A stretch of DNA of 64,000 nt. Source: Axinella damicornis (lineage: Eukaryota > Porifera > Demospongiae > Axinellida > Axinellidae). A program made the position numbers and the translations under genes. Positions 53,924-64,000 of this stretch are shown here, piece after piece (within the stretch, counting starts at the first letter, position 1; every line of letters starts with the position of its first letter). A model generated the notes under the pieces. It searched no databases. It saw only the letters and a program-made list of their open reading frames with translations, and was not told where the DNA came from. The stretch is taken from assembly GCA_963931865.1 (NCBI GenBank), contig OZ007509.1, forward strand, positions 4,617,947-4,681,946, given 5' to 3'.

Positions 53924-55029
53924 TGGCCTCGGCGGCCGGCCGTAATAATGGCCTCCTTTTTCTCTGTGACAATGTCTCTAAGCGACAGTTTCTTGTCGAC
54001 ACTGGGGCAGAGGTCAGTGTTCTACCCGCTACTGGACTGGACACGCGCACGAGCCAACCTGGACCACCGTTGCTGGCAGCCAACGGTAGCTCAATCAGGA
54101 CATATGGAACGCGCACACTCTCTCTTCACTTCGCCTCCAACACATACCAGTGGGATTTCGTCATTGCTGATGTGTCACGCCCCTTACTAGGAGCTGATTT
54201 CCTGCGCTCCAACTCCCTGTTGGTTGACCTCAAAGGCAGACGACTCGTGGATGCAGCAACCTACCACTCTGTTCCACTTCACTCTAGCAGAATTTCCGCT
54301 CCTCACCTTGACGCAATCTCCAGTTCCACCGACCAGTACGACTCGCTGCTCGCAGAGTTTCCAGACATCACGACACCCAATTTCGTCCAGTCACCCACCA
54401 AGCATGGCATAGAGCACTTCATCCCCACTAAGGGACCGCCTGTCCATGCCCGAGCCCGCCGCTTACCTCCTGACAAGTTAGCAGCCGCTAAATCCGAGTT
54501 TGACAGCATGGAGGCCATGGGCATTATACGCAGGTCATCCAGTTCCTGGGCATCACCGTTACACATGGTACCGAAAGCTTCTGGGGGTTGGCGTCCTTGT
54601 GGAGACTACAGGCGCCTCAACGATGCCACAGTGCCAGACAGGTACCCAGTACCTCACATACAAGATTTCTCTGCTCACCTCGCCGGTATGAAGGTATTCT
54701 CCAAAATTGACCTGGTTCGAGGCTACCACCAGATCCCTGTGGCCGCTGAGGATATTCCCAAAACTTTTCAAATCGATATTGGAGGAAAGATTGAGATCAT
54801 TTCAGTTGACAGACTCAAGCCTGCTCACATGGATCCAGAGCACCCAGCCCAAGTCGCAAAGCCAAGACCTCGTGGACGACCCCCAAAGAACCCTCAACCC
54901 TCACCTACAACTACGACCCAACGCCAATCCCGAGACAAACCCAATGCTTTACAGCCAAAGCACACCCGTTCAGGTCGTCAAGTCAAGATTCCACAACGGT
55001 ACATCTCGGTTCTGGGGGGAGTGGTGTAG
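53884..55029 (+). CDS. Pol remnant: protease, partial reverse transcriptase, post-integrase tail
   Basis: 381 codons without a stop. The aspartic protease motif is [15 protein letters not shown] fingers and palm begin with [20 protein letters not shown] and [13 protein letters not shown]. After KTF Q-I-D the frame passes directly to [14 protein letters not shown], a motif normally C-terminal to integrase. The RT catalytic motif, RNase H and integrase are absent, so no polymerase or integration activity is expected. The deletion preserved the reading frame. Confidence 0.82.
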   Translation: MHLVGKREGRSPVVASAAGRNNGLLFLCDNVSKRQFLVDTGAEVSVLPATGLDTRTSQPGPPLLAANGSSIRTYGTRTLSLHFASNTYQWDFVIADVSRPLLGADFLRSNSLLVDLKGRRLVDAATYHSVPLHSSRISAPHLDAISSSTDQYDSLLAEFPDITTPNFVQSPTKHGIEHFIPTKGPPVHARARRLPPDKLAAAKSEFDSMEAMGIIRRSSSSWASPLHMVPKASGGWRPCGDYRRLNDATVPDRYPVPHIQDFSAHLAGMKVFSKIDLVRGYHQIPVAAEDIPKTFQIDIGGKIEIISVDRLKPAHMDPEHPAQVAKPRPRGRPPKNPQPSPTTTTQRQSRDKPNALQPKHTRSGRQVKIPQRYISVLGGVV

Positions 55030-55164
55030 CGGACGAGATATACGGACTACACTATAGATAGTATACGGAGAACCTCATGACCTTTGTGTCTATAAATAGA
55101 CATATTCCATGTGTATTGTACAGTTGTTTGTCGTGCAAAAGGAGAGTTGATTCCTGTTGCTACA
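55025..55164 (+). repeat. 3' LTR
   Basis: 140 bp, indistinguishable by eye from the 5' LTR. Confidence 0.9.
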
Positions 55165-55341
55165 GATGCATTATTGCAGGGAAGTCTATTCACTGGACTG
55201 GAGAACTGGACTGGACTGACTTTTGATGCCCCAAAATACAATCAAGTAGACAAGTACACTCTTACCAACACATAATCATTTCTTGCTGATCACTGATGCT
55301 GTAGTATAGCGGTACAGACATCATAGCTGCATCACTTCGTT

Positions 55342-55344
<3 letters not shown>

Positions 55345-55376
<32 letters not shown>

Positions 55377-56570
55377 CAACAAATATCTGGCCCACGACAG
55401 CATGACTACAGCCGGCCAATCTATAGAACTAATGGACAATCCATTAAGGTGCAGGTACATCGCCGAGGTACGATAGTTGGCATTAATTGGACACTAGATA
55501 CATCCCACCATTCCTCTCCTGGTTCCAAAAGGCGACTCGCCCTCCCTTATAATTATTATAATGTACTCTTCCGAACCACTGAACAGCCAACTCACCAGTT
55601 CCCTCAGGCGCTCAAATGGATGGGCAGGATGGGTCGATCGAAATCCGCTTGTGCAAATACTAGACGCACGTGTTGAATCAGGTTCAAAGTACAAAGTGCA
55701 AGGTGAAAATTAGCTTTGGGGCCGGGCGTGGTCTCTGTGTGGCCCGGCGACGTCAAGCATGTTGTTGTTCCGGTAAAAGCGACGAAAGCTGGGCTGGGGC
55801 CTGGGAACGAGCTACTAGTGTCACTGATCCGGGATTGAAAATGGTCTGTGACTGCTATATAGTCCCCCGCGTGAAGGGTCTGGTTCCGAGACTATGTGAC
55901 TGCATGATCAAGATGATCCACTGACTTCACGGAAATTCGCTGGAGTGCTAGAGTTCACTCGTCATGTGGCCTCAGTTTGACATGGGTTGTACAGTCAAGA
56001 TGTCACTGTTGCATAACTGCACCCTCTCTGAGCCGTGTCAGTGTATCAGTGGTGCTATACTGTTAGCCTTATTCCTGGCTTCCTCCGCCCAGCAATGGGT
56101 GAACCTGGAAATGAGCCTGTTACTGACTATGTCAATATTACACATCATCAAAACTACAATCAAGAGCTACAGCAAAGGGCCTGTTCCAAATCAGCTAAAT
56201 AGGGCTACTAGCACAAATCACTTAAACTACCATGCAGCGATGAATTACATAGTATTGCAATTGATGTCCACAGGTATCACTCTTACAATGTCTTGTGCAT
56301 CATGTACTAAGCTATAAGCTGTTTTGTTTGAGTGCTGCGGCTTTAATACTCAACTTCAGAGTAGGTGACATCAGATATCTGTGTAGAAATTAATACGTAG
56401 CTAAATGAACTCGACAAATATTGTGACTAGCCCTAAGCCTCAATCAAGCTCATTCCTGATTATTACCTCCTGGTATGTATAGTGGAATAGTTATACATCA
56501 GCCTACAATACCCTATACCCTAGCTATGGGACCCAGGTACTGGCAAATCAGGTTTACGTACCCTGGTGTT
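55345..56570. other. Poly(C) run and gene-free spacer
   Basis: A C-run at about 55345-55373 is followed by sequence with no supported gene. One solo TAGCC-family end (GGCCTGGGAACGAGCTA) lies at 55799-55815. Nothing else is recognised up to the DSL gene. Confidence 0.7.
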
Positions 56571-56574
56571 GTTG

Positions 56575-59500
56575 TTACGTGGGTGTGCAAATGAGGTAAT
56601 GAGAGTAATGTAGCAACCTTACCCTTCCTGTCTTTCCAGGACTGTCTTTTGGTAGGTCAAGATCAGCATACTGCAATGAAGAAATAGAGCATAGAGGGAT
56701 CTTAGCGACATGATGCTCAGGCATGCACCGTTATTTGGAAGTGTCTGTCGTACTATACACTGGTCATCATATAGCCTTGTGGGCTGAATGATGAAGCATT
56801 TGGCTCTCATAAACATCAAACCTCATCTCACGGACATAGCTATTACAGTCAGGAATGTAATATTCATTATCAGCATCCATCAACTCCCATTATTCGGAGA
56901 GCTGAATGATATATATACGTAGCAGAACCCAGCTTAAGTTTCATGGTAACTCCTAGCAGTTCCCTCTCCATGTAAGAGTGCCCGATGTTGTCCAATATAG
57001 TAGATAATGCTAGCTACCTTCTTCTGCTGGGTGTTGAACCCCACTTGTTCGTACTCCTGAGGTTCCTCACTATCATTCACTGCAGCTCCTGGCACTCCAG
57101 CGTTTTCAAACACGACTCCCTCCTTTCTCTGCAAAGTAAAACACAATTTAAGCAAGTAGCTAACTATAGGTGTATGCAATGTGCAGAAGCATGAGTTCAG
57201 AGTTGTTAAATAACTCCAGAATATTACATTCCTGACTGCAATAGTTAATTACAAATGGTGGTTAGCTATGTCCATAAGATGAGGTCAAAATGATATTATT
57301 ATGCTGGGTGACCATGAGAACCAAATCTTCATGGCTCAACCTAGGCTATGTGATGGCCCGTATACAGTATGGATACATGCAGCAATGTCAACACAAAACA
57401 TTGGGAGGTGCATGTTGGATGGTGTGTGTGTGGGGAGGAGGGGGAGCAGGTGGAGGTGATAAAACTTCATAATTTGCCTCAAACGTCTGACATATATACA
57501 TGCAGTCAGGACCTTCTCACTCCTGATGGTTTCCTCGTTGGTGTCGTACATGTTCTCACTCCTGTCTGTGGTGATGCTGTACATGATATTGTCTCCTTGG
57601 AAGGATGGGATTGGAGGGGCTTCGTCATTGAGATCTGGAGGTAAAGATTAAGTTATGAAGGGTTGGTTGGCTGAGTGTTTGTGCCTGAGTGACACTGTGC
57701 CTTTACAGTTACCTCCAGAGGTAGCGCAGCCAACAATTCCATGTTTGCACAAACCAGTTGCAGTACAAAGAGTAACAGTACTTTTCTGCTCTCCATTGTT
57801 GTGGAATGCGCATAGCAACAAAGAAAACTAGCTAGAATAACTACACGTTGCAGAATTTAAACACTGAACGTGCACTTTGAATTACGAGAGGCTCTATGCC
57901 ATACCAATAACTGTAGCAATCAAGTGACTGGTACGTACGTATGTGTACTTGACAACTGAAGCATTGGGTCTTCTGGCAATTTAATTCCCACCAACTGGCA
58001 GCTGAGTATTACTACCAGAGGAGGAAATTTGGTGGGGACAGTTACAACTTTGGGTGGCTTCTCTTTGTCTACAGGCTCATAAACCCATCCGCAGGGCACT
58101 GACCTGGCTGACAACAGCCTTGATTTTGTGTAATGCACTGCATACCATACTGGCTTTGTGTGTGTGTAGCAGGTGTTATGTCTATCGTGATGCCCCTGTT
58201 GAGCATAAAAGACCTTGCATGATGATGACCCACCACTATTTAAATAAGGGTCGAAGGGAAAGAGCTAGTTTTATCATTCTCTGGGCTTGGAAAAATAGAC
58301 ACTAAAATTTAATTATGGAATGTAATTAGTGACTTTGTATGAAGCTGTGTACAAATCTTGTGTGAACTATGGTGCCCAAATTTAGCTGAGTAGTCACTAT
58401 TTGGCATCAGGCAACAGGCAAAACGGCTACCCAAAAGTTAGCAAGAATTCTCAGCTGGCTTCACTTCAAACCTGTATGCAGCCTTGCACGCAGCAACATG
58501 TATGTATGCATGACAACAATGGAACGTCACAAAATTCCATTGTTGTCATGTGTACAGGACTGCAGTGAAATGAAGCCAGTTCAGACATGCATGCATGTAG
58601 TCTTGTACACAACAACATGTTCATGACAACAATGGAATTCAAATTACATTGCTATCATGACAACATTGCATGCATATTTGAGAGTTAACAGCTATATGAA
58701 TCTTGATCTCATTCCTAGTGATTCGGTAAACCATTAGGGCAACATGCTCTCTTGACCTTACATTGTGGCTACATATGTACTGGTGTAAATTCAGATAATA
58801 ATGTTTGTCAAATTGGTTCAGAATTCAGTGGCAGTATAGGTTTTCAGTGTACTTTCGAGCAATAATAAATAACCCGGCCTATACAACAATGTGTCTCTAA
58901 AAGGGGTGGTCTGTGATTAGCTACACTCCAGCAGTACACTTGGGGTGTGCACTCACTTTTCTTTGGCTTCTTTACAGTGGCGTACAAGGGCACACCTATG
59001 TTCATGTCACTATCTTCAGATTCAACAGAAGGATACTGCTGTAAGCCTGTTGGTTGGTACCCTGTATGGTGATAATGATCATGATCATGGTTTAGGTGCA
59101 CAGGAGGACAAGAAATTAGCTTCAATCAACAATAGCATCAAGCTTCACATCTATATATGCAGCCATGTCCATAACTTTGTTTGAGTTGCATACAACGATA
59201 CAATTGCACCTTATACGGTCTCAGAATTGTTTACTGAAATAACTGAAAGGCTTTAAGAAGCTGGGCACGAGAGTGAAAATGACTGTGTCAGGCGAGCAAT
59301 GATGGGTCATGTGGTACATTGGTCTGTTAATATTGCTTGCGAAATTGGGCAATTCCATGTGGCTTGGAAAAAATCCCAGTCTGCTTTTGCCACTTAGGAC
59401 TTGTGTCACTGCGTAGTTTAGACCACTTATGGTTGTTGTAGGTGCAGGGCATGTGCTGCAAATGCTTTTCTTGCTAATGTTAGTGGCTTTGAATTTGCCA

Positions 59501-61872
59501 AAAGTTTACGTAGGCTATTCTAACCCCTGGGGCAGCATCTGACCACATAATTATGTATATTCACCTTTAGGTGTCCATTTTCCTTGCCTCCTCTTCCTCC
59601 TGGCCAACACAAACGCCACTGCAAGCACGACTATGATCACCACGATGAGGATCAGTGCTGCAGCACCAGCCACTGATCCAGCTATGATTGCGACAGAGTC
59701 ATCGTCAGTAGTACGAAGGCCACCAGTACTAACGTCCGATGTTGCAGGAGTAGAGGTTGTAGTAATTGGAGTGTCCGAGGTTGAGACATCTGTGGGAGCA
59801 ACAGTGCAAAACGCATGCAATAGCTATGTCATTTCCATCAAGTCAGACATGCAGTCTTTGTGCTAAGCAGAAACAAGTGATGTTCAGTGATATCTGTGAC
59901 TATCCAAACTCTTGATGCACAGAATTCCTAATGTTATTGAACTTCATCACACCAGCAACGAGTGAACAACTCAGCTTTGACAAGAATTGTAGGTATTAAC
60001 TATGGCCAACAATGGGAGTTTGATGCTAATGCACCATATTTTGGGGGAAGTTCACTAGTATTAATGTTCATGTAACTTTATACAAACACTTGGACACACA
60101 AACGCTACCTATAATATGGAAGAGTTTTCCAAGTGACTCTAGTATACAACAAAGTTGCTACACACATGAACACATGAATACACACTAGCTAGCTATATCC
60201 CATGCACTCTTCCGGCTGTATATATAACCATGGATATATAGCGGCTACGTATAGATTGAGTCAGAAACCTGTTCTTCATGTAATTCACCTCGTATGTCAC
60301 AATTGTCCCCAGAGTACCCGTCCACACACCTACACTCACCAGGAACACAGAAACCACCAGTAATAGCTATAAAAGTATGTAACAATATAGTCATTCACAC
60401 TGTCAACACAATAGGTAACCATGCATGTATCTGTTCTAGTAACACCATGTCATTATGCACCAAACCTAATTTATCAATGTGCTAAGAAGAGATTGATCTA
60501 TGGCTGGCATCGTGCACGATTATAAGGTGGCAAGCTAAATGTTGAAATAGGCACAAACGTGTAAAAGGGTTGGTCGAAGTGTTATGATATGACCATTCTG
60601 AATCACAGTTATACTCTGTAAGGTGGCAAACTAAATCAGGTGCATTTAAGAATTCAAACGCCAGGTATAGTGAAGATAATTATGTAGCTAGAACTATTCA
60701 TGTGCTTACAACATTCATCTGCTGGTATGCACTGGATGCAATTTGTAGCAGGATCAGTGTACCCAGTGTTGCACATTTTGTTCCCATCTCTATCACAGGT
60801 AAAGTGGCCAGAAGCGTCATCAGTGTCTCGGCAATTGCAGTCCTGACCAATGAAATTTTCAGCACAGTAGACTGCCAAGCCTAATTCGACTTGTGCCAGT
60901 GCACCAGACTGCTGATGTATTTGCACTTGCAGATTATTGGAATCCCGGTCTTCAAACAGATGGGAAGGAAGGTTGGTTTCAATTATTATGTTGTCTATGA
61001 GGTCATCTGTGAATGGTGGTGAAAAAGTGGGTGGACCATCACTGTCACTATGTGAAACTCGGATATAAACCTGGAACCGTCCCTGTAAGGAGAAATAGAA
61101 ATGTTAGTATAACTTATATTCTCTAAACACTCGAGCAAAATGCATGATTATCTGCATTCATGCTGGTAATGAAGTCCCATATTGCTTTGGCATGTTCTAA
61201 AGGGTAGTAGCTATGCACCATCCATCCACACTCAAGTTAGATGTTACTTACCGGATATGATCCTGTTATTGCACTTTCTATTGGGAGGTCTGCAGTAGCT
61301 GTGCGTGCATTTGTACGGTCGAATTGTGCTAGGGCGCATGAACTTTCAAAATCATTGCTAGGGTGTTGTGAGTCTCGGAAGCAGAATCTGAGCATGACAC
61401 TACAGGGTTGCCGACAGCTTGATTGGTCACAGCAATCACCAGTGGCAGTTGAATTGCCTGGGTTGGCAGCTGATCTCAAGTTGAGAAAAATCTTGTAGTC
61501 AGCCTTGGCAATATGACATGCTGCCAGGAGCTGTAAAGAAAGAAAAGCTGATCATATATATCTGCAACAATTGATACAGATTAGGCCACATAGAGTTGAA
61601 GCCTGCATAGTGAATGGCTTAACGAAGTACTACCGGTACATGAATAAGCCCCTTCAGATGTGAAGCCTGTATGGTGAATAGTTTAGCCAGCCACCGAATA
61701 TTTCCCGCTGAAGTGCCGGTACTACTTGACAATAGAAAATCACTATAGGAATGCACGTGTGTGATATGCTTTGTGCAAAACTAGTAGCTATGTATTCCAT
61801 AGTATGAGTCAGTTGGGTTAGTAGTAACAAGACTTTCACTTGTTTTATGAAACCTCTTCATTTGTATATACG

Positions 61873-61903
<31 letters not shown>

Positions 61904-62283
61904 TCAATAATAACAATTGGACAGCCACTGGGCTAGTTATGGGAAATGGGTTATGCCCTGCTCGCACCATGCAGTGGTTGTTCTGGACTTTGAACATGCA
62001 TTAGCTATGGCTAGAAAATTACTGAGCAATCGCTGTGCTTATCACACAACGTAAGGTTCCACGATCATTGTGTGAAATAATTCTGTCAACGGCCGGCTTC
62101 ATTCCTCCATTGCTTAATCAGCAATGGAGGAATGAAGCCATGCAGCTGTTGACAGTTGTCCTCAGAAACTACAAGACAGTAAAATGGCTTTGTAGCTTGC
62201 AGTACAGTGGGACCTTATTGAAGGACACCTTTGAATGAGGGAACAAGACACTTGACTGGACCTAGTCCCAACTTCATTAATAT

Positions 62284-62318
<35 letters not shown>

Positions 62319-62499
62319 AGGGTTATTAGCTCTTTTACATGTACACTCAAATCCTGCTCGAGATGCATGAACTAATTTCACCTTAGTATTGGAATTCAAG
62401 AGTTAATAATGAATAATAGAACTACCTCACATTGCTTCATGCATTACTTACAACGTAGAGGAGCACTGCCATCCTTGGTGTAGTATTGTGGCAGCTCAT
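56575..62499 (-). CDS. Delta/Jagged-like (DSL) Notch ligand, compact
   Basis: Nine exons join in phase for about 478 residues: 62499-62452, 61530-61252, 61082-60710, 60366-60289, 59789-59565, 59061-58957, 57634-57513, 57128-57018 and 56670 to a stop at 56575-56577. Exons 1-2 give a signal peptide and an MNNL-like domain (DCCDQSSCRQPCSVMLRFCF). Exon 3 holds the DSL domain with six Cys in order (VYCAENFIGQDCNC, GHFTCDRDGNKMC, TNC). Exons 3-4 make one EGF-like repeat ending CRCVDGYSGDNCD. Exon 5 has a Thr/Ser stalk, one membrane helix and a basic stop-transfer (ARRKRRQGK). The tail has Tyr motifs LYATV, IMYSI, MYDT, EYEQV and KYADL. DSL ligands bind Notch on adjacent cells. Having one EGF repeat is unusually short. 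A GTAAGG after the last codons may be a donor, so the extreme C-terminus is uncertain. Confidence 0.85.
61877..61903. repeat. Poly(C) run in DSL intron 1
   Basis: C homopolymer of about 27 bp between exons 1 and 2. Confidence 0.95.
62094..62148. repeat. Short perfect hairpin
   Basis: GGCTTCATTCCTCCATTGCT and AGCAATGGAGGAATGAAGCC flank TAATC, in DSL intron 1. Confidence 0.85.
62287..62316. repeat. Poly(C) run in DSL intron 1
   Basis: About 30 C following ATTAATATAGT. Confidence 0.95.
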
Positions 62500-63182
62500 C
62501 TTTTCTGTTTCTTCAGCTTATTAGAACGTTACAGTGACCGGCAGCAGTACACAGAAGCTAGCATCAGACCTATCTACACCCATGTGAGGTTGAGAAGCCG
62601 CAGAATCTAGATTCCAGTATGCAGCCTTTATCTCTAAGACCCTTTGTGACATACAACAATATCCTGTTTGTACCTGGCACCACCTACTCCCTGTGACTAG
62701 TGTGTGCAGAATTATAATGTGCTTGTCAGTACAAAGAAGTCCTAAGTACAGTGTTAAGCAACAGGAAGAGCACGAGTTTGTGTGTTAGAAAGCAGGGTGG
62801 GGCCTGGGAACAAGGCTGAGGTACATGTGCCTTTAGTGCTTGCAGAGCTAGAGCAGCACTGCATGTGGACTATAGAACAGTATAGCATAGTCAACATTTC
62901 ACACCACCCTTGCAACCATGTGGTCAGACCACAAGAATGCATGTGGTGTGTGAGGGATGATGTGGATATGTATACCTGCACTGCTCGAACAGTGCTATAG
63001 TTTAGCTGCAAGTTGTGGGAACCATCTCATTAGTTTACACGTGCAATAGGCGTAGCTATAAAATAGCTAGAGAAACGTTTGTGTCATTAATTTTGGCTTT
63101 AAAATTGTACACATGAGGTTGAATTGTTGATATTGTTTTTACATAAAGAGGGATTGCACTATGCAAATATGTAGCTACTGCT
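62500..63182. other. Intergenic region upstream of the DSL gene
   Basis: A solo TAGCC-family end (GGGGCCTGGGAACAAGGCT) is at 62800-62818. No TATA box or coding exon is recognised; this must contain the DSL promoter (leftward) and the 3' end of the next gene. Confidence 0.5.
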
Positions 63183-64000
63183 CTACTGCTCATCATAATA
63201 CTTTTTAAATCTATCAGCCACAAAAACGTAATGGATGCACTGGTCCGATTCTTTAGGGTGGTTGTGTATGTACTCGTTCAGTGCTAGAAACTGAAATCTC
63301 CCTCCTCCGAACAAAACCAAGCACCTTGCTCTGCTGGCAACTCCCCTCTGAATGGCAGCAACATAACCAGTGTCTGCAATGCCCCCGTTTGCCCGAAGAA
63401 AACTGTCCTCCCACTCGCTGAAGGTCCACTTGTTGTCATACATTTCTGTCAAGGTATTCTTTATTGACTGAATGAGATTTGACTTTGAGTCTTTTGCACC
63501 AACCGAGAAGGCTTTTGACAGAGTAAGACTTCCAAACTTTCCAATGTCTACTGCTCCAAATGGTTGCTCATTTGGAAACTTTGCCTTCAACTCTTGAACC
63601 GTAGAAATCAATTCCTTCAAATGGAGATTAGCATTTTGCATAATTGTTGATTCACTCTCCTTTCCCATCAGCCGTTCGGTATGCATCAGTACAGCTACAG
63701 ATGCTTGAGGATTCAGGAATAACTTTTCATACTGTTTGATGTCTTTGAGAAGCCTTTCACTGGGATATAGCACTTTCCTCCCGGTCCATTCAGCGTTGCC
63801 ACAATGATCATCTATTCCGGTACTTGGCGGCATGTAATAACTGTATGTCCATCGACTCATCACCACGGTGACATTGTCTGGACTCCATCTACCCAGTATG
63901 TTTTGTTTCAATTCTTCCACAGTGAAGGGCACATTGGATGGATAAAACACGTTGACAATTTTGACCACACGAAAGCCCTTTGCAACCATGAGGTCTAGCT
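63183..64000 (-). CDS. Probable O-fucosyltransferase-like glycosyltransferase (C-terminal part)
   Basis: A frame of at least 270 residues is open to the window edge upstream of the Met at 63987-63989 and stops at 63180-63182. The pattern resembles GDP-fucose protein O-fucosyltransferase-type C-terminal domains: a VAVLMHTERLM strand where the family has a V(A/G).H.R(S/T)E-type motif, and a late RARCLVLFGGGRFQFLALNEYIH segment. YDNKWTFSEWEDSF and GGIADTGYVAAIQRGV lie between. No membrane segment is seen in this part; the expected N-terminal signal anchor would be outside the window. The motif match is from memory and the alternative is another Rossmann-like glycosyltransferase. It shares strand with the DSL gene but not an obvious function, although fucosylation does modify Notch pathway EGF repeats. 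Confidence 0.45.
   Translation of the reverse strand, partial: LDLMVAKGFRVVKIVNVFYPSNVPFTVEELKQNILGRWSPDNVTVVMSRWTYSYYMPPSTGIDDHCGNAEWTGRKVLYPSERLLKDIKQYEKLFLNPQASVAVLMHTERLMGKESESTIMQNANLHLKELISTVQELKAKFPNEQPFGAVDIGKFGSLTLSKAFSVGAKDSKSNLIQSIKNTLTEMYDNKWTFSEWEDSFLRANGGIADTGYVAAIQRGVASRARCLVLFGGGRFQFLALNEYIHNHPKESDQCIHYVFVADRFKKYYDEQ

Larger units (their letters stand above)
53080..55164 (+). mobile_element. Ty3/gypsy-type LTR retrotransposon, internally deleted, young
   Basis: Two 140-bp LTRs that look identical (53080-53219 and 55025-55164) begin TGTAGC and end CTACA. They are flanked by GATG on both sides (53076-53079 and 55165-55168), a 4-bp target duplication. A TGGTGACCCCGACG primer-binding-like sequence follows the 5' LTR and a GGGGGGAGTGG purine tract precedes the 3' LTR. 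The interior holds gag and a pol frame that jumps from mid-RT to the region after integrase, so RNase H and integrase are missing. It therefore depends on a full-length relative. Identical LTRs indicate recent insertion. It lies just upstream of NOG1, in the opposite orientation. Confidence 0.9.

Noticed and set aside
57716..57796. Signal-peptide-like frame MESRKVLLLFVLQLVCAN on the minus strand
   Set aside because: It lies in a DSL-gene intron and joins the next exon out of frame; the DSL exons on either side splice in phase without it.

Overview
The window is metazoan nuclear DNA, most likely from a demosponge. It has compact multi-exon genes with GT-AG introns, no tRNA or rRNA genes and no bacterial-style operons. 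The strongest taxonomic clue is a gene with a collagen Gly-X-Y tract and a Cys-rich C-terminal domain of the sponge 'short-chain collagen C4' type (49418-50467). A compact Delta/Jagged-like (DSL) ligand, a vesicular-polyamine-transporter-like (SLC18B1) gene pair and an ABCC4-like gene also fit an early-branching animal. The species cannot be named from the sequence.

Layout. At 1-400 (minus) is the 5' end of a secreted protein gene; a clear paralog lies at 37008-37784 (plus). At 1.5-7.4 kb is an ABCC4/MRP4-like gene lacking the expected TMD1-NBD1 half and carrying reading-frame breaks. At 8.25-15.62 kb and 17.75-34.53 kb are two tandem SLC18B1-like transporter genes. I could trace 15 coding exons in each, in open frame: about 488 and 479 residues. 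The second copy has one 8.4-kb and one 2.7-kb intron where the first has 115 bp and 0.44 kb. The 8.4-kb intron is packed with mobile elements: a LINE fragment, twin hairpin-ended modules, a hAT MITE nested in another element, a Crypton-type tyrosine recombinase gene, and two unassigned small genes. The flank downstream of copy 1 (15.9-17.3 kb) recurs at 42.0-44.0 kb, separated from copy 2 by about 7 kb of inserted DNA. That insert holds the second secreted gene, a RAB23-like remnant and a duplicated TATA-box cassette.

At 45.83-52.99 kb (minus) is the ribosome-biogenesis GTPase NOG1/GTPBP4. Three exons give 636 residues, close to the human length. The short-chain-collagen gene sits in its first intron on the opposite strand. 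A young 2.1-kb Ty3/gypsy-type element with identical 140-bp LTRs lies 87 bp upstream of the NOG1 start codon. At 56.6-62.5 kb (minus) is the DSL ligand gene in nine exons (signal peptide, MNNL-like domain, DSL, EGF, TM, tyrosine-rich tail). At 63.18-64.0 kb (minus) is the C-terminal part of a probable glycosyltransferase, running off the window.

The intergenic and intronic DNA is dominated by short inverted-repeat elements. The commonest family has TAGCCTCGTTCCCAGGCC-type termini and 9-bp target duplications. Also present are long foldbacks, VNTR-bearing repeats, minisatellites and at least eleven long poly(C)/poly(G) runs. Single-base frame breaks occur in the ABCC, collagen and RAB23-like genes but not in the transporter, NOG1 or DSL genes. 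Some may therefore be assembly indels rather than biology.
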